NCBI RefSeq assembly: GCF_003347635.1
Contig: NZ_QDFY01000001.1
Span: forward strand, 124,001-188,000
Source: Sphingosinicella terrae
Lineage (GTDB): Bacteria; Pseudomonadota; Alphaproteobacteria; Sphingomonadales; Sphingomonadaceae
Length of the DNA: 64,000 nt
Direction of reading: 5' to 3'
Part shown: positions 35,548 to 44,502 of the stretch, one piece after another
Layout: each line of letters begins with the position of its first letter
Position numbering within the stretch: position 1 is the first letter of the stretch
Program-made: the position numbers and the translations under genes
Notes under the pieces: generated by a model
The model's database searches: none
Told to the model about the DNA's origin: nothing
What the model saw: the letters and a program-made list of their open reading frames with translations, nothing else

Positions 35548-36797
35548 GCCAGATCGCTCCCGCCCCGGAATCCGAGGCTCCAGCCGACGCCGAGACCAAG
35601 GTCGAGCGCACCGGCGCCACCCAGTCCGACATCGCCAATTACACGATCAACTTCGGGCCCCAGCACCCGGCCGCGCACGGCGTGCTCCGGCTCGTGCTCG
35701 AGCTCGACGGCGAGATCATCGAGCGCGTCGATCCCCATGTCGGCCTGCTTCACCGCGGCACCGAGAAGCTCTGCGAGTACAAGACCTACCTGCAGGCGCT
35801 GCCCTATTTCGACCGGCTGGATTACGTCTCGCCGATGTCGATGGAGCACAGCTTCGTGCTCGCCATCGAGAAGCTGCTGAAGCTCGAGATCCCGCTTCGC
35901 GCGCAGTATCTGCGCGTGCTGTTCGCCGAGCTCACCCGCATCTCCAACCACCTGCTCAATCTCGGCAGCCACGTCATGGACGTCGGCGCGATGACTCCGA
36001 ACCTGTGGTTCTTCGAGCTTCGCGAAGACCTGATGAACTTCTACGAACGGGCCTCCGGCGCGCGCATGCACGCCAATTATTTCCGCCCCGGCGGGGTGCG
36101 CCTGGATATTCCCGTCAAGCTGGTCGCCGACATCGCCGACTGGCTCGACAACCGGCTGCCGCGCCTGTTCGAGGATGCCGTCAGTCTCGTCGCCGACAAC
36201 CGCATCTTCAAGCAGCGCAACGTCGACATCGCCACCGTTTCCAAGGAGGACGCGCTCGCCTGGGGCTTCTCCGGGCCGATGATCCGCGCCGCCGGCATTC
36301 CGTGGGACCTGCGCAAGTCGCAGCCCTACGAGGTCTATGACCGGCTGGACTTCGAGATTCCGGTCGGCACCCGCGGTGACTGCTACGACCGCTTCATGGT
36401 GCGGGTCGAGGAGGTCCGCCAGTCGGCGCGGATCATGAAGCAGTGCATCTCGGACATGCCCGAGGGGCCGGTCATGACGCTCGACCGCAAGGTCGGACCG
36501 CCCAAGCGCGCCGAGATGAAGAAGTCGATGGAAGCGCTCATCCATCACTTCAAGCTCTTCACCGAAGGCTTTCACGTTCCCGCCGGCGAGGTCTATGTCG
36601 CGACCGAGAGCCCGAAGGGCGAGTTCGGCGTCTATCTGGTCAGCGACGGCACCAACAAGCCCTACCGGGTCAAGATCCGTCCGACCGCCTTCAGCCATCT
36701 CCAGGCGATGGACTTCATGTCCAGGGGCCACATGCTCGCCGACGTCACCGCCATCCTCGGCGCGATGGACATCGTCTTCGGGGAATGCGACCGCTGA
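35544..36797 (+). CDS. nuoD: NADH-quinone oxidoreductase subunit D
   Basis: 417 residues of the 49-kDa subunit. Quinone-site residues occur in [13 protein letters not shown] and HRGTEKL (with the conserved His and Tyr region), and the end DIVFGECDR is typical. It has an N-terminal extension rich in Pro/Glu. It is followed by a family B repeat and two non-nuo genes before nuoE. Confidence 0.97.
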   Translation: MSQIAPAPESEAPADAETKVERTGATQSDIANYTINFGPQHPAAHGVLRLVLELDGEIIERVDPHVGLLHRGTEKLCEYKTYLQALPYFDRLDYVSPMSMEHSFVLAIEKLLKLEIPLRAQYLRVLFAELTRISNHLLNLGSHVMDVGAMTPNLWFFELREDLMNFYERASGARMHANYFRPGGVRLDIPVKLVADIADWLDNRLPRLFEDAVSLVADNRIFKQRNVDIATVSKEDALAWGFSGPMIRAAGIPWDLRKSQPYEVYDRLDFEIPVGTRGDCYDRFMVRVEEVRQSARIMKQCISDMPEGPVMTLDRKVGPPKRAEMKKSMEALIHHFKLFTEGFHVPAGEVYVATESPKGEFGVYLVSDGTNKPYRVKIRPTAFSHLQAMDFMSRGHMLADVTAILGAMDIVFGECDR

Positions 36798-36804
36798 AGG
36801 CGTG

Positions 36805-36955
36805 ATCCTCCCCTGCAAGGGGAGGGGGACCAGGCGAAGCCTGGTGGAGGGGTGTCTGAGTCATCGCCGGCTCGGCGCACGCCGCGACTCACTCCGGCGC
36901 TGACACCCCTCCACCGCGCGACGCGCGGTTCCCCTCCCCTCGAAGGGGAGGATTT
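36805..36955. repeat. intergenic repeat, family B (after nuoD)
   Basis: ATCCTCCCCTGCAAGGGGAGGGGG on the left is mirrored by CCCCTCCCCTCGAAGGGGAGGAT on the right, so the whole 150-base element is roughly an inverted repeat. Internal CACCCCTCCACC and GGTGGAGGGGTG halves are also complementary. This is the most complete member of family B in the window. Confidence 0.7.
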
Positions 36956-36991
36956 GATAGGCTGCCCGCACCTTCTTCCGGAGGAACGTGC

Positions 36992-37369
36992 ATGTCTGCA
37001 TCTGTTGGCCCGTCCGTCGTCAACCTCGCCGAGAAGCTCGCCGCCTTCTCCGATCAATGGAACCCGCGCATCGTCGGCCGCTACAACGGCAACGAGATCC
37101 GCGTCGCCAAGGTCGAGGGAGAGTTCACCTGGCACAGCCACGCCGAGACGGACGAGCTCTTCCTCTGTCTCTCCGGCGATTTCGCCATCGCGTTCCGCGA
37201 CGGCCTGCGCAAGCTGGCGCCGGGCGAGATGATCGTCGTGCCCAAGGGCACCGAGCACAAGCCGGTCGCCAGGGGCGAGTGCCACATCCTCATGCTCGAT
37301 CGGGAAGGGGAGCCGAATACCGGCGCCAACCCGTCCGAACATACTCGCGCGACGCTGGAGAGCATCTGA
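36992..37369 (+). CDS. cupin-domain protein inserted in nuo locus
   Basis: 125 residues of a single cupin: motif 1 is WHSHAETDELFLCLSGDF and motif 2 is PGEMIVVPKGTEHKP. Three potential metal ligands (H, H, E) and the final H are present, so a metal-binding cupin is likely. The substrate is unknown. It has a GGAGGAACG site. It lies between nuoD and nuoE and is not a complex I subunit. Confidence 0.9.
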   Translation: MSASVGPSVVNLAEKLAAFSDQWNPRIVGRYNGNEIRVAKVEGEFTWHSHAETDELFLCLSGDFAIAFRDGLRKLAPGEMIVVPKGTEHKPVARGECHILMLDREGEPNTGANPSEHTRATLESI

Positions 37370-37467
37370 CCACTCCGCCGCCTGCAGGTTTCAGCAAGAA
37401 GACAAAGGGGTTGCGGCTGACGATTCGACGGCCGATGGTGCCCCTGTTCTTGGGGTTCGCATTGATC

Positions 37468-38331
37468 ATGTCCAAGTTGCGCCCGTGGCTGCTGGCCTGC
37501 ATTTCGGCGTTGGCCGGTCCGGTTCACGCGCAGGGGACGGCCGTAGCTCCGCTCGAACGGCTCCGTCTGGCGATGGAGCCGGAAGCGGGCACCGCCGCCG
37601 CTGCGGGCCTGTTCCATCCCAACGCCCGGCTCGTGCTGGATCGCGAGTTGCCACTGACCGCCGAGAGCCTCAGGAGAGCGCTCGATGCCCGCCATTGCCC
37701 GGCTTATGCGTGGGTAATCGATCCAGCCGAGGCCGCGTTCATGATTGGCCAGAGGGGGATGAGCACCGCGGAACTCTTTCGCGATCTCGGCGAAACCCTA
37801 CTCGCTGTTGGTTGCGGCGGCAGGGATCGTCAGTCCGAATATGATCTCTACCGGGTCGGGGTGAATGGATCGCAGATTGGGGAGCTTCGACTCGTTGCGA
37901 CCGTGCCGATTCCGCTGCCGTTCATCACGCCCGCCGCTCCCGGCCCGCCGGCTCCAACCTTGCCCCCGCCCGAGACCCTGCCGTCTAGCGTCTTGGCCGT
38001 GGTAGGCCATATTGGGGCTCTCTATGGTGGCCGTCTCGAGGCCGCGATGCAATATCTCGGGGAAGGCGTGGAAGTCGCCGTTTCGGATGGCACGCGCACG
38101 GAACTCGAGCTGCCGCCGGGCAGGGCGGCCGCGCACGCCATGTACCTGTCCATGACCAATCGCGGCGAGCTCGCCCTGGAGAACTTCTCCTGCCGGCCCG
38201 ACGGACCGCTCGCGCTTTGCGAGGTCATCTTCTCTCGGCAGGGCGCGCAGAGACGGCATTTCACCGTCCGCTTCGCTGCTCAGGGCGGGCCGATCACCCG
38301 GATCCTCAGCTGGGAGCATCACGACCGCTAG
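37468..38331 (+). CDS. exported hypothetical protein inserted in nuo locus
   Basis: 287 residues from the ATG at 37468, giving the signal peptide SKLRPWLLACISALAGPVHA; a start at 37435 is possible. A Pro-rich linker (PAAPGPPAPTLPPPETLP) at about residues 155-172 separates two domains. The C-terminal one (VLAVVGHIGALYGGRLEAAMQYLG) is repeat-free and of unknown family. Codon use and base composition are noticeably less GC-rich than the flanking nuo genes, which suggests later acquisition. Confidence 0.65.
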   Translation: MSKLRPWLLACISALAGPVHAQGTAVAPLERLRLAMEPEAGTAAAAGLFHPNARLVLDRELPLTAESLRRALDARHCPAYAWVIDPAEAAFMIGQRGMSTAELFRDLGETLLAVGCGGRDRQSEYDLYRVGVNGSQIGELRLVATVPIPLPFITPAAPGPPAPTLPPPETLPSSVLAVVGHIGALYGGRLEAAMQYLGEGVEVAVSDGTRTELELPPGRAAAHAMYLSMTNRGELALENFSCRPDGPLALCEVIFSRQGAQRRHFTVRFAAQGGPITRILSWEHHDR

Positions 38332-38427
38332 CGTGACATGGGCCGGGCGCCCGCCTCGCCTTGTCGCGCCCGCTGCTTGGGGCTAGGGGAGCCGCCAACA
38401 CGCGACGATTCAACCGGAAGCTTCCTT

Positions 38428-39093
38428 ATGGCCGAGGCCGCCCGTCTTCCCGCTAGCCCCGAGATCCGCGCCCGCTGGGACGGCTTCGCCTTCACCGCCG
38501 ACAACGAGGCGCAGGCGAAGGTGGTGGTCGGCCGCTACCCGCCCGGCCGGCAGCACAGCGCGGTCATTCCGTTGCTTGACCTCGCCCAGCGCCAGGTCGG
38601 CGCGGAGACGAACACCCAGGGCTGGCTGCCCATCCCGGTCATCGAATATGTCGCCCGTTACCTCTCCATGCCCTATATCCGCGCCTACGAGGTCGCGACC
38701 TTTTACACCATGTTCAACCTGGCCCCGGTCGGCCGCTACCATGTCCAGGTGTGCGGGACGACGCCGTGCATGCTGCGCGGCTCCGACGACGTTCTCGCCG
38801 CCTGCGCGGCGAAGGGACTGAAAAAGGGGCACAGCACGGCGGACGGCCTGTTCACCCTTAACGAGGTCGAGTGCCTCGGCGCCTGCGCCAACGCGCCGAT
38901 GGTGCAGATCAACGACGACAATTACGAGGACCTCACTTTCGACAGCATGACTGCGATCCTCGAGGCCTTGGCCCGGGGCGAGACGCCGAAGCCCGGGCCG
39001 CAGGTCGACCGCCAGACCAGCTGCCCCGAGGGCGGCCCGACCAGCCTGCCGGAAATGGCGACCGCGAATCACGATTATCGGAACCAGTGGTGA
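38428..39093 (+). CDS. nuoE: NADH-quinone oxidoreductase subunit E
   Basis: 221 residues. Thioredoxin-like subunit of the NADH-dehydrogenase module, carrying the [2Fe-2S] cluster N1a with cysteines in CGTTPCM and CLGACANAP. The C-terminal 45 residues (PGPQVDRQTSCPEGGPTSL) are an alphaproteobacterial extension. The start at 38428 follows GGAAGC. Confidence 0.96.
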   Translation: MAEAARLPASPEIRARWDGFAFTADNEAQAKVVVGRYPPGRQHSAVIPLLDLAQRQVGAETNTQGWLPIPVIEYVARYLSMPYIRAYEVATFYTMFNLAPVGRYHVQVCGTTPCMLRGSDDVLAACAAKGLKKGHSTADGLFTLNEVECLGACANAPMVQINDDNYEDLTFDSMTAILEALARGETPKPGPQVDRQTSCPEGGPTSLPEMATANHDYRNQW

Positions 39094-39118
39094 TGGCGCG
39101 CCGGCCCGGAGCGCAGGC

Positions 39119-39286
39119 ATGAAGTCGGTCGTCTCGGCCGCCGCGACGTTGCTGGTCGCGATCATCGTCCTGTGGGCCTTGTTCAAGCTGCTCGGCCTGG
39201 CGCTCAAGCTCGCCGCCGTGCTGATCATCGTCGGCATCGTCGTCGCCCTCTACTTCGCGGCGCAGAAATATTTCGGGAAAGTCTAG
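39119..39286 (+). CDS. tiny membrane protein between nuoE and nuoF
   Basis: 55 residues, KSVVSAAATLLVAIIVLWAL at the start and a second hydrophobic stretch LAAVLIIVGIVVALYF, ending KYFGKV. It forms a membrane hairpin. The stop TAG is followed at once by the nuoF ATG (39287). No known complex I subunit matches; it may be a small accessory or assembly protein. The frame is complete, in register with the operon and tightly spaced, which supports real coding. Confidence 0.65.
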   Translation: MKSVVSAAATLLVAIIVLWALFKLLGLALKLAAVLIIVGIVVALYFAAQKYFGKV

Positions 39287-40588
39287 ATGCTCGAGGACAA
39301 GGACCGCATCTTCACCAACGTCTACGGGTTCCAGCCGTGGAACCTGAAGGCGGCGCAGGCGCGCGGCGACTGGGACGATACCAGGGCGCTGATGGCGCGC
39401 GGCCAGGACGCGATCATCGACGAGGTCAAGGCGTCGGGCCTTCGCGGCCGCGGCGGCGCCGGCTTCCCGACCGGCATGAAATGGTCGTTCATGCCCAAGG
39501 AGCCCACGCCGGGCCGGCCGAACTTCCTCGTCATCAATGCCGACGAATCCGAGCCCGGATCGTGCAAGGACCGCGAGATCATCCGCCACGATCCGCACAA
39601 GCTGATCGAGGGCGCCCTGCTCGCCGGCTACGCGATGCGCGCCCGCGCCGGCTATATCTACATACGCGGCGAGTTCATCCGCGAGGCGGAGACGCTCTTC
39701 GCCGCGGTCCAGGAAGCCTATGATGCCGGCCTGCTCGGCAAGAATGCCGCCGGGTCGGGCTACGATTTCGACCTGTTCGTCCATCGCGGCGCCGGCGCCT
39801 ATATCTGCGGCGAAGAGACGGCGATGCTCGAGAGCCTCGAAGGCAAGAAGGGCATGCCGCGGCTGAAGCCGCCTTTCCCGGCCGGCGCCGGCCTCTACGG
39901 CTGTCCGACCACGGTCAACAACGTCGAATCGATCGCCGTTGTCCCGACCATCCTGCGCCGCGGTGGCGCCTGGTTCGCCGGCTTCGGCCGCGAGAAGAAC
40001 GAAGGCACCAAGCTCTTCCAGATCTCCGGTCACGTGAACCGGCCGTGCGTCGTCGAGGAGGCGATGTCGATCCCGTTCCGCGAGCTGATCGATCGTCACG
40101 CCGGCGGCATACGTGGCGGCTGGGACAATCTTCTCGCGGTCATTCCCGGCGGTTCGTCGGTGCCGCTCGTCCCGGCCGAGCAGATCATGGACGCGCCGAT
40201 GGATTTCGACGGGCTGAGGGAATTGGGTTCCGGCCTCGGCACCGCCGCCGTCATCGTCATGGACAAGTCCACCGACATCGTGAAGGCGATCGCCCGCATC
40301 TCCTATTTCTACAAGCATGAGAGCTGCGGCCAGTGCACGCCCTGCCGCGAGGGTACCGGCTGGATGTGGCGGGTGATGGAGCGGCTGGTGAAGGGCAATG
40401 CCGAGATCCACGAGATCGACACGCTCTACGACGTCACCAAGCAGGTCGAGGGCCACACGATCTGCGCGCTGGGCGACGCCGCCGCCTGGCCGATCCAGGG
40501 CCTGATCCGCCACTATCGGCCGGAGATCGAGCGCCGCATCAACGAACGCCGCGGCGAGGGCGAGCCGATCCTCCAAGCGGCGGAATAG
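39287..40588 (+). CDS. nuoF: NADH-quinone oxidoreductase subunit F
   Basis: 433 residues. NADH/FMN-binding region [16 protein letters not shown], the glycine-rich [13 protein letters not shown] segment, and the N3 [4Fe-4S] ligands in [14 protein letters not shown] plus a later Cys in [10 protein letters not shown]. It is the entry point for electrons from NADH. A strong hairpin with a T-rich tail follows the gene. Confidence 0.97.
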   Translation: MLEDKDRIFTNVYGFQPWNLKAAQARGDWDDTRALMARGQDAIIDEVKASGLRGRGGAGFPTGMKWSFMPKEPTPGRPNFLVINADESEPGSCKDREIIRHDPHKLIEGALLAGYAMRARAGYIYIRGEFIREAETLFAAVQEAYDAGLLGKNAAGSGYDFDLFVHRGAGAYICGEETAMLESLEGKKGMPRLKPPFPAGAGLYGCPTTVNNVESIAVVPTILRRGGAWFAGFGREKNEGTKLFQISGHVNRPCVVEEAMSIPFRELIDRHAGGIRGGWDNLLAVIPGGSSVPLVPAEQIMDAPMDFDGLRELGSGLGTAAVIVMDKSTDIVKAIARISYFYKHESCGQCTPCREGTGWMWRVMERLVKGNAEIHEIDTLYDVTKQVEGHTICALGDAAAWPIQGLIRHYRPEIERRINERRGEGEPILQAAE

Positions 40589-40594
40589 GCGCGG

Positions 40595-40642
40595 CGCCCG
40601 CCGCCCGGCCGGGAAACGGCGGGCGGCGACTTTCCTCTTTTT
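40595..40642 (+). terminator. hairpin with T-rich tail after nuoF
   Basis: CGCCCGCCG (40595-40603) and CGGCGGGCG (40617-40625) make a perfect 9-bp stem, followed by GACTTTCCTCTTTTT. This has the shape of a Rho-independent terminator and lies inside the nuo locus. It could reduce read-through from nuoF into the downstream accessory genes and nuoG. Confidence 0.6.
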
Positions 40643-40747
40643 CCCTTGCTTCCTTCGCGTTACCTTGCGGCTGCTGCGGAGCGGACAGGCCCGGCGCATC
40701 GCGCGTTGGGCTCCGCCGCCGCCTCGGTGGGCAAGGAGGAGGCAGAC

Positions 40748-41386
40748 ATGAAGAAGCTTCTCGTCGGGACACTTTCCGCCGCCGCGCTCGCGGCCGTTCC
40801 CCAGGGCGCTTTGGCCAATAACGGATCGCCGGTGACCCAGCGCGTCTACGAGGCCGCCCGCTGCATCCTCAACGAGGACCGCGGCGAGGCCGTTCAGCTG
40901 CTGAGGACGCTGCCGCTGGGCGACGACGAGGCCGACCTCTCGCCGCTCGCCGACAGCCCCGCCCGGACCTGCGTCGATGCGGCGGCGGGGACGACCGCGA
41001 TCATGATGCGCGGGGCGCTCGCCCAGGCGCTCTTCTTCCGCGACTTCCGGCGCTTCGGCCGGCAGCCGACGCGGCCGGAGCGTCTCGTCGACCTCGACCT
41101 GCCCGTCCAGGATTCGGCCGGAGGCGACTATCCGGTCGATCTCTATCGCTGGGGCGACTGCGTCGTGCGCAATGACACGCGCAATACCCACGCCTTGCTG
41201 ACCAGCCAGCCGGGATCGTCCGAGGAAACGGCGGCGCTCACCACGCTGCAGCCCTTCATGGCCGCCTGCCACCGGGGCGAGGGCGAACTCACGGTGCGCC
41301 CGTCCGAGGCGCGCAGCGTCTTCGCCCAGGCCGCCTACGACATCATGTACCGTTACTGGAGCGCCGAGCTGAACGCCCGCCGCTGA
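40748..41386 (+). CDS. exported hypothetical protein, paralogue 1
   Basis: 212 residues with a clear signal peptide (KKLLVGTLSAAALAAVPQGALA). The mature part has four cysteines (ARCILNEDRGEAVQLLRTLP, RTCVDAA, WGDCVVRND and AACHRGEGEL), and the design is two related halves each with a xxRC/CxxRxD motif. The downstream protein (41424) shows the same arrangement, so the two are tandem paralogues. No family known to me. It stands between nuoF and nuoG. Confidence 0.7.
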   Translation: MKKLLVGTLSAAALAAVPQGALANNGSPVTQRVYEAARCILNEDRGEAVQLLRTLPLGDDEADLSPLADSPARTCVDAAAGTTAIMMRGALAQALFFRDFRRFGRQPTRPERLVDLDLPVQDSAGGDYPVDLYRWGDCVVRNDTRNTHALLTSQPGSSEETAALTTLQPFMAACHRGEGELTVRPSEARSVFAQAAYDIMYRYWSAELNARR

Positions 41387-41423
41387 CCGGCGCCGTCGTC
41401 AACCCGCGAAAGGAGGGCGCGGG

Positions 41424-42164
41424 ATGGGAAGGGGTACGCTGATCGCTCTTGCCGGCTTCGCCGGGCTGGCGCTCGCCGCCGCCGCGCCGGCCGCGGGCCA
41501 ATATGCCGATCCCGCGCCGGCTCCGCCGCCGGCCTCGCAGCCGCCGTCCAACCCGCTCGAGGGGGAGATCGAGGTGCTCCGGCCGATGGAGGCGAGCGAC
41601 GTCGACCGGGCCGCTGCCTGCCTGATAACCCGCGAGGCCGATCGCGTGCAGGCCTTGTTCGCGACGGCGCCCTTCTCGGCGGCGGAGCGGCAGCAGGCGG
41701 CATCGCTGTTGCGGGCGGCGCAGCGCTGCCTGCGCCTGCGCGATCCGATGCTGACCTCCGCCTCGCGCCTGCGCGGCGCCTTGGCCGAGGCCCTGTTCGA
41801 GGGCCAGTTCGCCGCGACCGCGCCGCCGGCCACGCCCGTGGCGGCGGCGCCGCTCGCGCCGGCCGCCGACGCCCGGCTCGAGGCGGCGGCGCTCGCGCCG
41901 GCGATGAATGTCGCCGGCTGCGCGGTCGCGGCGCGTCCCGAGGCGGTGCGAAGCTTCCTCGAGAGCCAGGCCGGCAGCGACGGCGAGGCCCAGGCCTTCT
42001 CGTCCTTGGGCCCCGTTCTAGGTCCCTGCGTCGGCCCCGGCGGCGCGATCGACGCGGACATGCCGACCTTCCGCGCTTTGCTCGCGGAATCGCTCTATCG
42101 CTGGTCCGTCGTCCAGCGCGACGGCGCCGCCTCGCCTTGGGCCGCCCCGCCGGCGGCGGATTGA
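41424..42164 (+). CDS. exported hypothetical protein, paralogue 2
   Basis: 246 residues with a signal peptide (RGTLIALAGFAGLALAAAAPAAG) followed by a Pro-rich linker (PAPAPPPASQPPSNP). The core has AACLITREADRVQALFATAP, QRCLRLRD and a second half with GCAVAARPEAVRSFLESQ and GPCVGPGG. It follows the pattern of the previous gene: C, short charged helix, C, then the same again. Role in the nuo locus unknown. Confidence 0.68.
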   Translation: MGRGTLIALAGFAGLALAAAAPAAGQYADPAPAPPPASQPPSNPLEGEIEVLRPMEASDVDRAAACLITREADRVQALFATAPFSAAERQQAASLLRAAQRCLRLRDPMLTSASRLRGALAEALFEGQFAATAPPATPVAAAPLAPAADARLEAAALAPAMNVAGCAVAARPEAVRSFLESQAGSDGEAQAFSSLGPVLGPCVGPGGAIDADMPTFRALLAESLYRWSVVQRDGAASPWAAPPAAD

Positions 42165-42290
42165 GCCGCCGAGTCGCCGCCGAGGGCAGATTTCCACCCG
42201 GCAAGGGCCGCCTAGGGCCTTGTCCATGACCGGCTTTAGCGTCTAACGGCAGGCGCGCCGCCCCCTCCATCCGGCGGTTTCGGAGTGTTC

Positions 42291-44336
42291 ATGCCCAAGG
42301 TCAAAGTCGACGGCGTCGAGATCGAAGTGCCGCAGGGCGCGACCGTGCTCCAGGCCTGCGAGATGGCGGGCAAGGAGATACCGCGCTTCTGCTACCATGA
42401 GCGGCTCGCCATTGCCGGCAATTGCCGCATGTGCCTGGTCGAGGTGAAGCCCGGGCCGCCCAAGCCGCAGGCGAGCTGCGCGCTGCCGGCGACCGAGGGC
42501 CAGGAGATCTTCACCACCACGCCCGCCGTCAAGAAGGCGCGCGAGGGCGTGATGGAGTTCCTGCTCATCAACCACCCGCTCGATTGTCCGATCTGCGACC
42601 AGGGCGGCGAATGCGATCTCCAGGACCAGGCCATGGCCTATGGCCGCGGCCACAACCGCTATGACGAGAATAAGCGGGCGGTCACCGAGAAATATATGGG
42701 TCCCGTCGTCAAGACGGTGATGACCCGCTGCATCCACTGCACCCGCTGCGTCCGCTTCGTCCAGCAGGTCGCCGGGGTCGAGGAGATCGGCGCGATCAAT
42801 CGCGGCGAGAATATGGAGATCACCTCCTATCTCGAGCAGGCGCTGACCAGCGAGCTTTCCGGCAACGTCGTCGATCTCTGCCCGGTCGGCGCCCTCCTGT
42901 CCAAGCCCTACAGCTTCGAGGCGCGCCCCTGGGAGCTGCGCAAGGTCCCGGCGATCGACGTCATGGACGGTGTCGGCACCAACATCCGCCTCGACGCGCG
43001 CCAGCGCGAGGTGATGCGGGCGCTGCCGCGCCTCAACGAGGACGTCAACGAGGAGTGGGCGCACGACAAGACCCGCCACTGCGTCGACGGGCTGCTGCGC
43101 AACCGGCTCGACCGGCCCTGGCTGCGCGAGGGCGGCAAGCTCAGGCAGGCGGGCTGGGACGAGGCCTTCGCCCGCATCGCCGAGGTCGCGCGCGGCGCCC
43201 AGGGCAAAGTCGCGGCCGTCGCCGGCGACCTGCTCGACGTCGAGACGATGTTTGCCGCGAAGAAGCTGCTCGCCTCCTTGGGCTCGGGCCGGCTCGAAGG
43301 GCGTCAGACCGGCCTCGACTATGACTTCGCCAATCTGGCGGCGGTCAACTTCAACACCGGTATCGCCGGCGTCGAGACCGCGGACGCGATCCTGCTGGTC
43401 GGCACCAATCCCCGCTGGGAAGCGCCGCTGGTCAACACCCGCATCCGCAAGGCGGTGAAGGCGGGAGCCAGGATCTTCGCGATCGGGCCCGAAGTCGACC
43501 TTTCCTATCCGGTCGAGCGGCTCGGCGACGACCTGTCGCTGCTCGGCAATCTGCCGCAAGCGGTGCGCGACGCCTTTGCCGGCGCGGCGCGGCCGGCGGT
43601 GATCGTCGGCGCCGGCGCGCTCAAGGTGCCCGGCGCGCAGGCGGCCACACTGGCGCTGGTCGGCCCGCTCGGTCTCGTCCGCGACGCCGCGTCGACGGGC
43701 ACGGGACAGGGCTGGAACGGCTACAACGTCCTCCACACCGCCGCCTCGCGCATGGGCGGGCTGATGCTCGGTTTCGCCCAGCCCGGCGGCATCGGCACGA
43801 TCGCCGAAGCGGCGCCCAAGCTCCTCTTCCTGCTTGGCGCCGACGAGGTCGACCTCGATCGCTTCGCCGGCAGCTTCAAGGTCTATGTCGGCCATCATGG
43901 CGATCGCGGCGCCGCCGGCGCTGATATCGTCCTGCCCGGCGCCGCCTATAGCGAGAAGCACGGCATCTACGTGAACCTCGAGGGGCGGGTGCAATATTCC
44001 GAGCGCGCCGTCGATCCGCCGGGCGACGCCCGCGAGGATTGGGCGATCCTTCGCGCCCTGTCGGACGTGCTCGGCAAGCCGCTGCCGTTCGACAATTTCC
44101 ACCAGCTGCGCGACGCGCTGTTCCGCGATCATCCGGCCTTCGCACAGCCCGGCCTGGTCGCATTCGACTGGTCCCCGCCGTCGCTCGACGCGGGGGCGAT
44201 CCCGAAGGGAACCGGAATCACCTATCCGATCGCCGACTTCTACCTGACCAACCCGATCGCCCGTTCGTCGCCGACGATGCAGCGCTGCTCGGCCGAGATC
44301 GTCCACGGCCGCGATTTTGCGGAGGCGGCGGAATGA
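42291..44336 (+). CDS. nuoG: NADH-quinone oxidoreductase subunit G
   Basis: 681 residues. The N-terminal ferredoxin domain holds CHxxCRMC-type ligands (FCYHERLAIAGNCRMCLVE), then HPLDCPICDQGGECDLQ and CIHCTRCVRF with CPVGAL ligands for two [4Fe-4S] clusters. The C-terminal part is a molybdopterin-oxidoreductase-like domain without the cofactor. The ATG at 42291 follows GGAG; a GTG at 42285 would add two residues. Confidence 0.96.
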   Translation: MPKVKVDGVEIEVPQGATVLQACEMAGKEIPRFCYHERLAIAGNCRMCLVEVKPGPPKPQASCALPATEGQEIFTTTPAVKKAREGVMEFLLINHPLDCPICDQGGECDLQDQAMAYGRGHNRYDENKRAVTEKYMGPVVKTVMTRCIHCTRCVRFVQQVAGVEEIGAINRGENMEITSYLEQALTSELSGNVVDLCPVGALLSKPYSFEARPWELRKVPAIDVMDGVGTNIRLDARQREVMRALPRLNEDVNEEWAHDKTRHCVDGLLRNRLDRPWLREGGKLRQAGWDEAFARIAEVARGAQGKVAAVAGDLLDVETMFAAKKLLASLGSGRLEGRQTGLDYDFANLAAVNFNTGIAGVETADAILLVGTNPRWEAPLVNTRIRKAVKAGARIFAIGPEVDLSYPVERLGDDLSLLGNLPQAVRDAFAGAARPAVIVGAGALKVPGAQAATLALVGPLGLVRDAASTGTGQGWNGYNVLHTAASRMGGLMLGFAQPGGIGTIAEAAPKLLFLLGADEVDLDRFAGSFKVYVGHHGDRGAAGADIVLPGAAYSEKHGIYVNLEGRVQYSERAVDPPGDAREDWAILRALSDVLGKPLPFDNFHQLRDALFRDHPAFAQPGLVAFDWSPPSLDAGAIPKGTGITYPIADFYLTNPIARSSPTMQRCSAEIVHGRDFAEAAE

Positions 44337-44366
44337 CGCAGATGGCGAGCGCACATGCAGCGCCGG

Positions 44367-44475
44367 ACCCCTCTCCCCGGTGGGGAGAGGGCTGGGGTGA
44401 GGGGGTTCGGCGCTCGAGGCTTATCGCCGACGCAGAGCACCCCCACCCAACCCTCCCCCTCCAGGGGGAGGGCTT
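44367..44475. repeat. intergenic repeat, family B (nuoG-nuoH spacer)
   Basis: CCCCTCTCCCCGGTGGGGAGAGGG on the left and CCTCCCCCTCCAGGGGGAGGG on the right are hairpins flanking GGTGAGGGGGTTCGGC and its partner CACCCCCACCC. Same plan as the elements at 24560, 31610 and 36805. It separates the hydrophilic-arm gene nuoG from the membrane-arm gene nuoH. Confidence 0.68.
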
Positions 44476-44502
44476 CGTTGCGCTTTTCCCGGGAGCCGTC
44501 GC

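Noticed and set aside
38933-41272. 779-codon minus-strand frame opposite nuoE/nuoF
   Set aside because: Shadow of nuoE, nuoF and the following gene; low-complexity Arg/Asp/Gly product.
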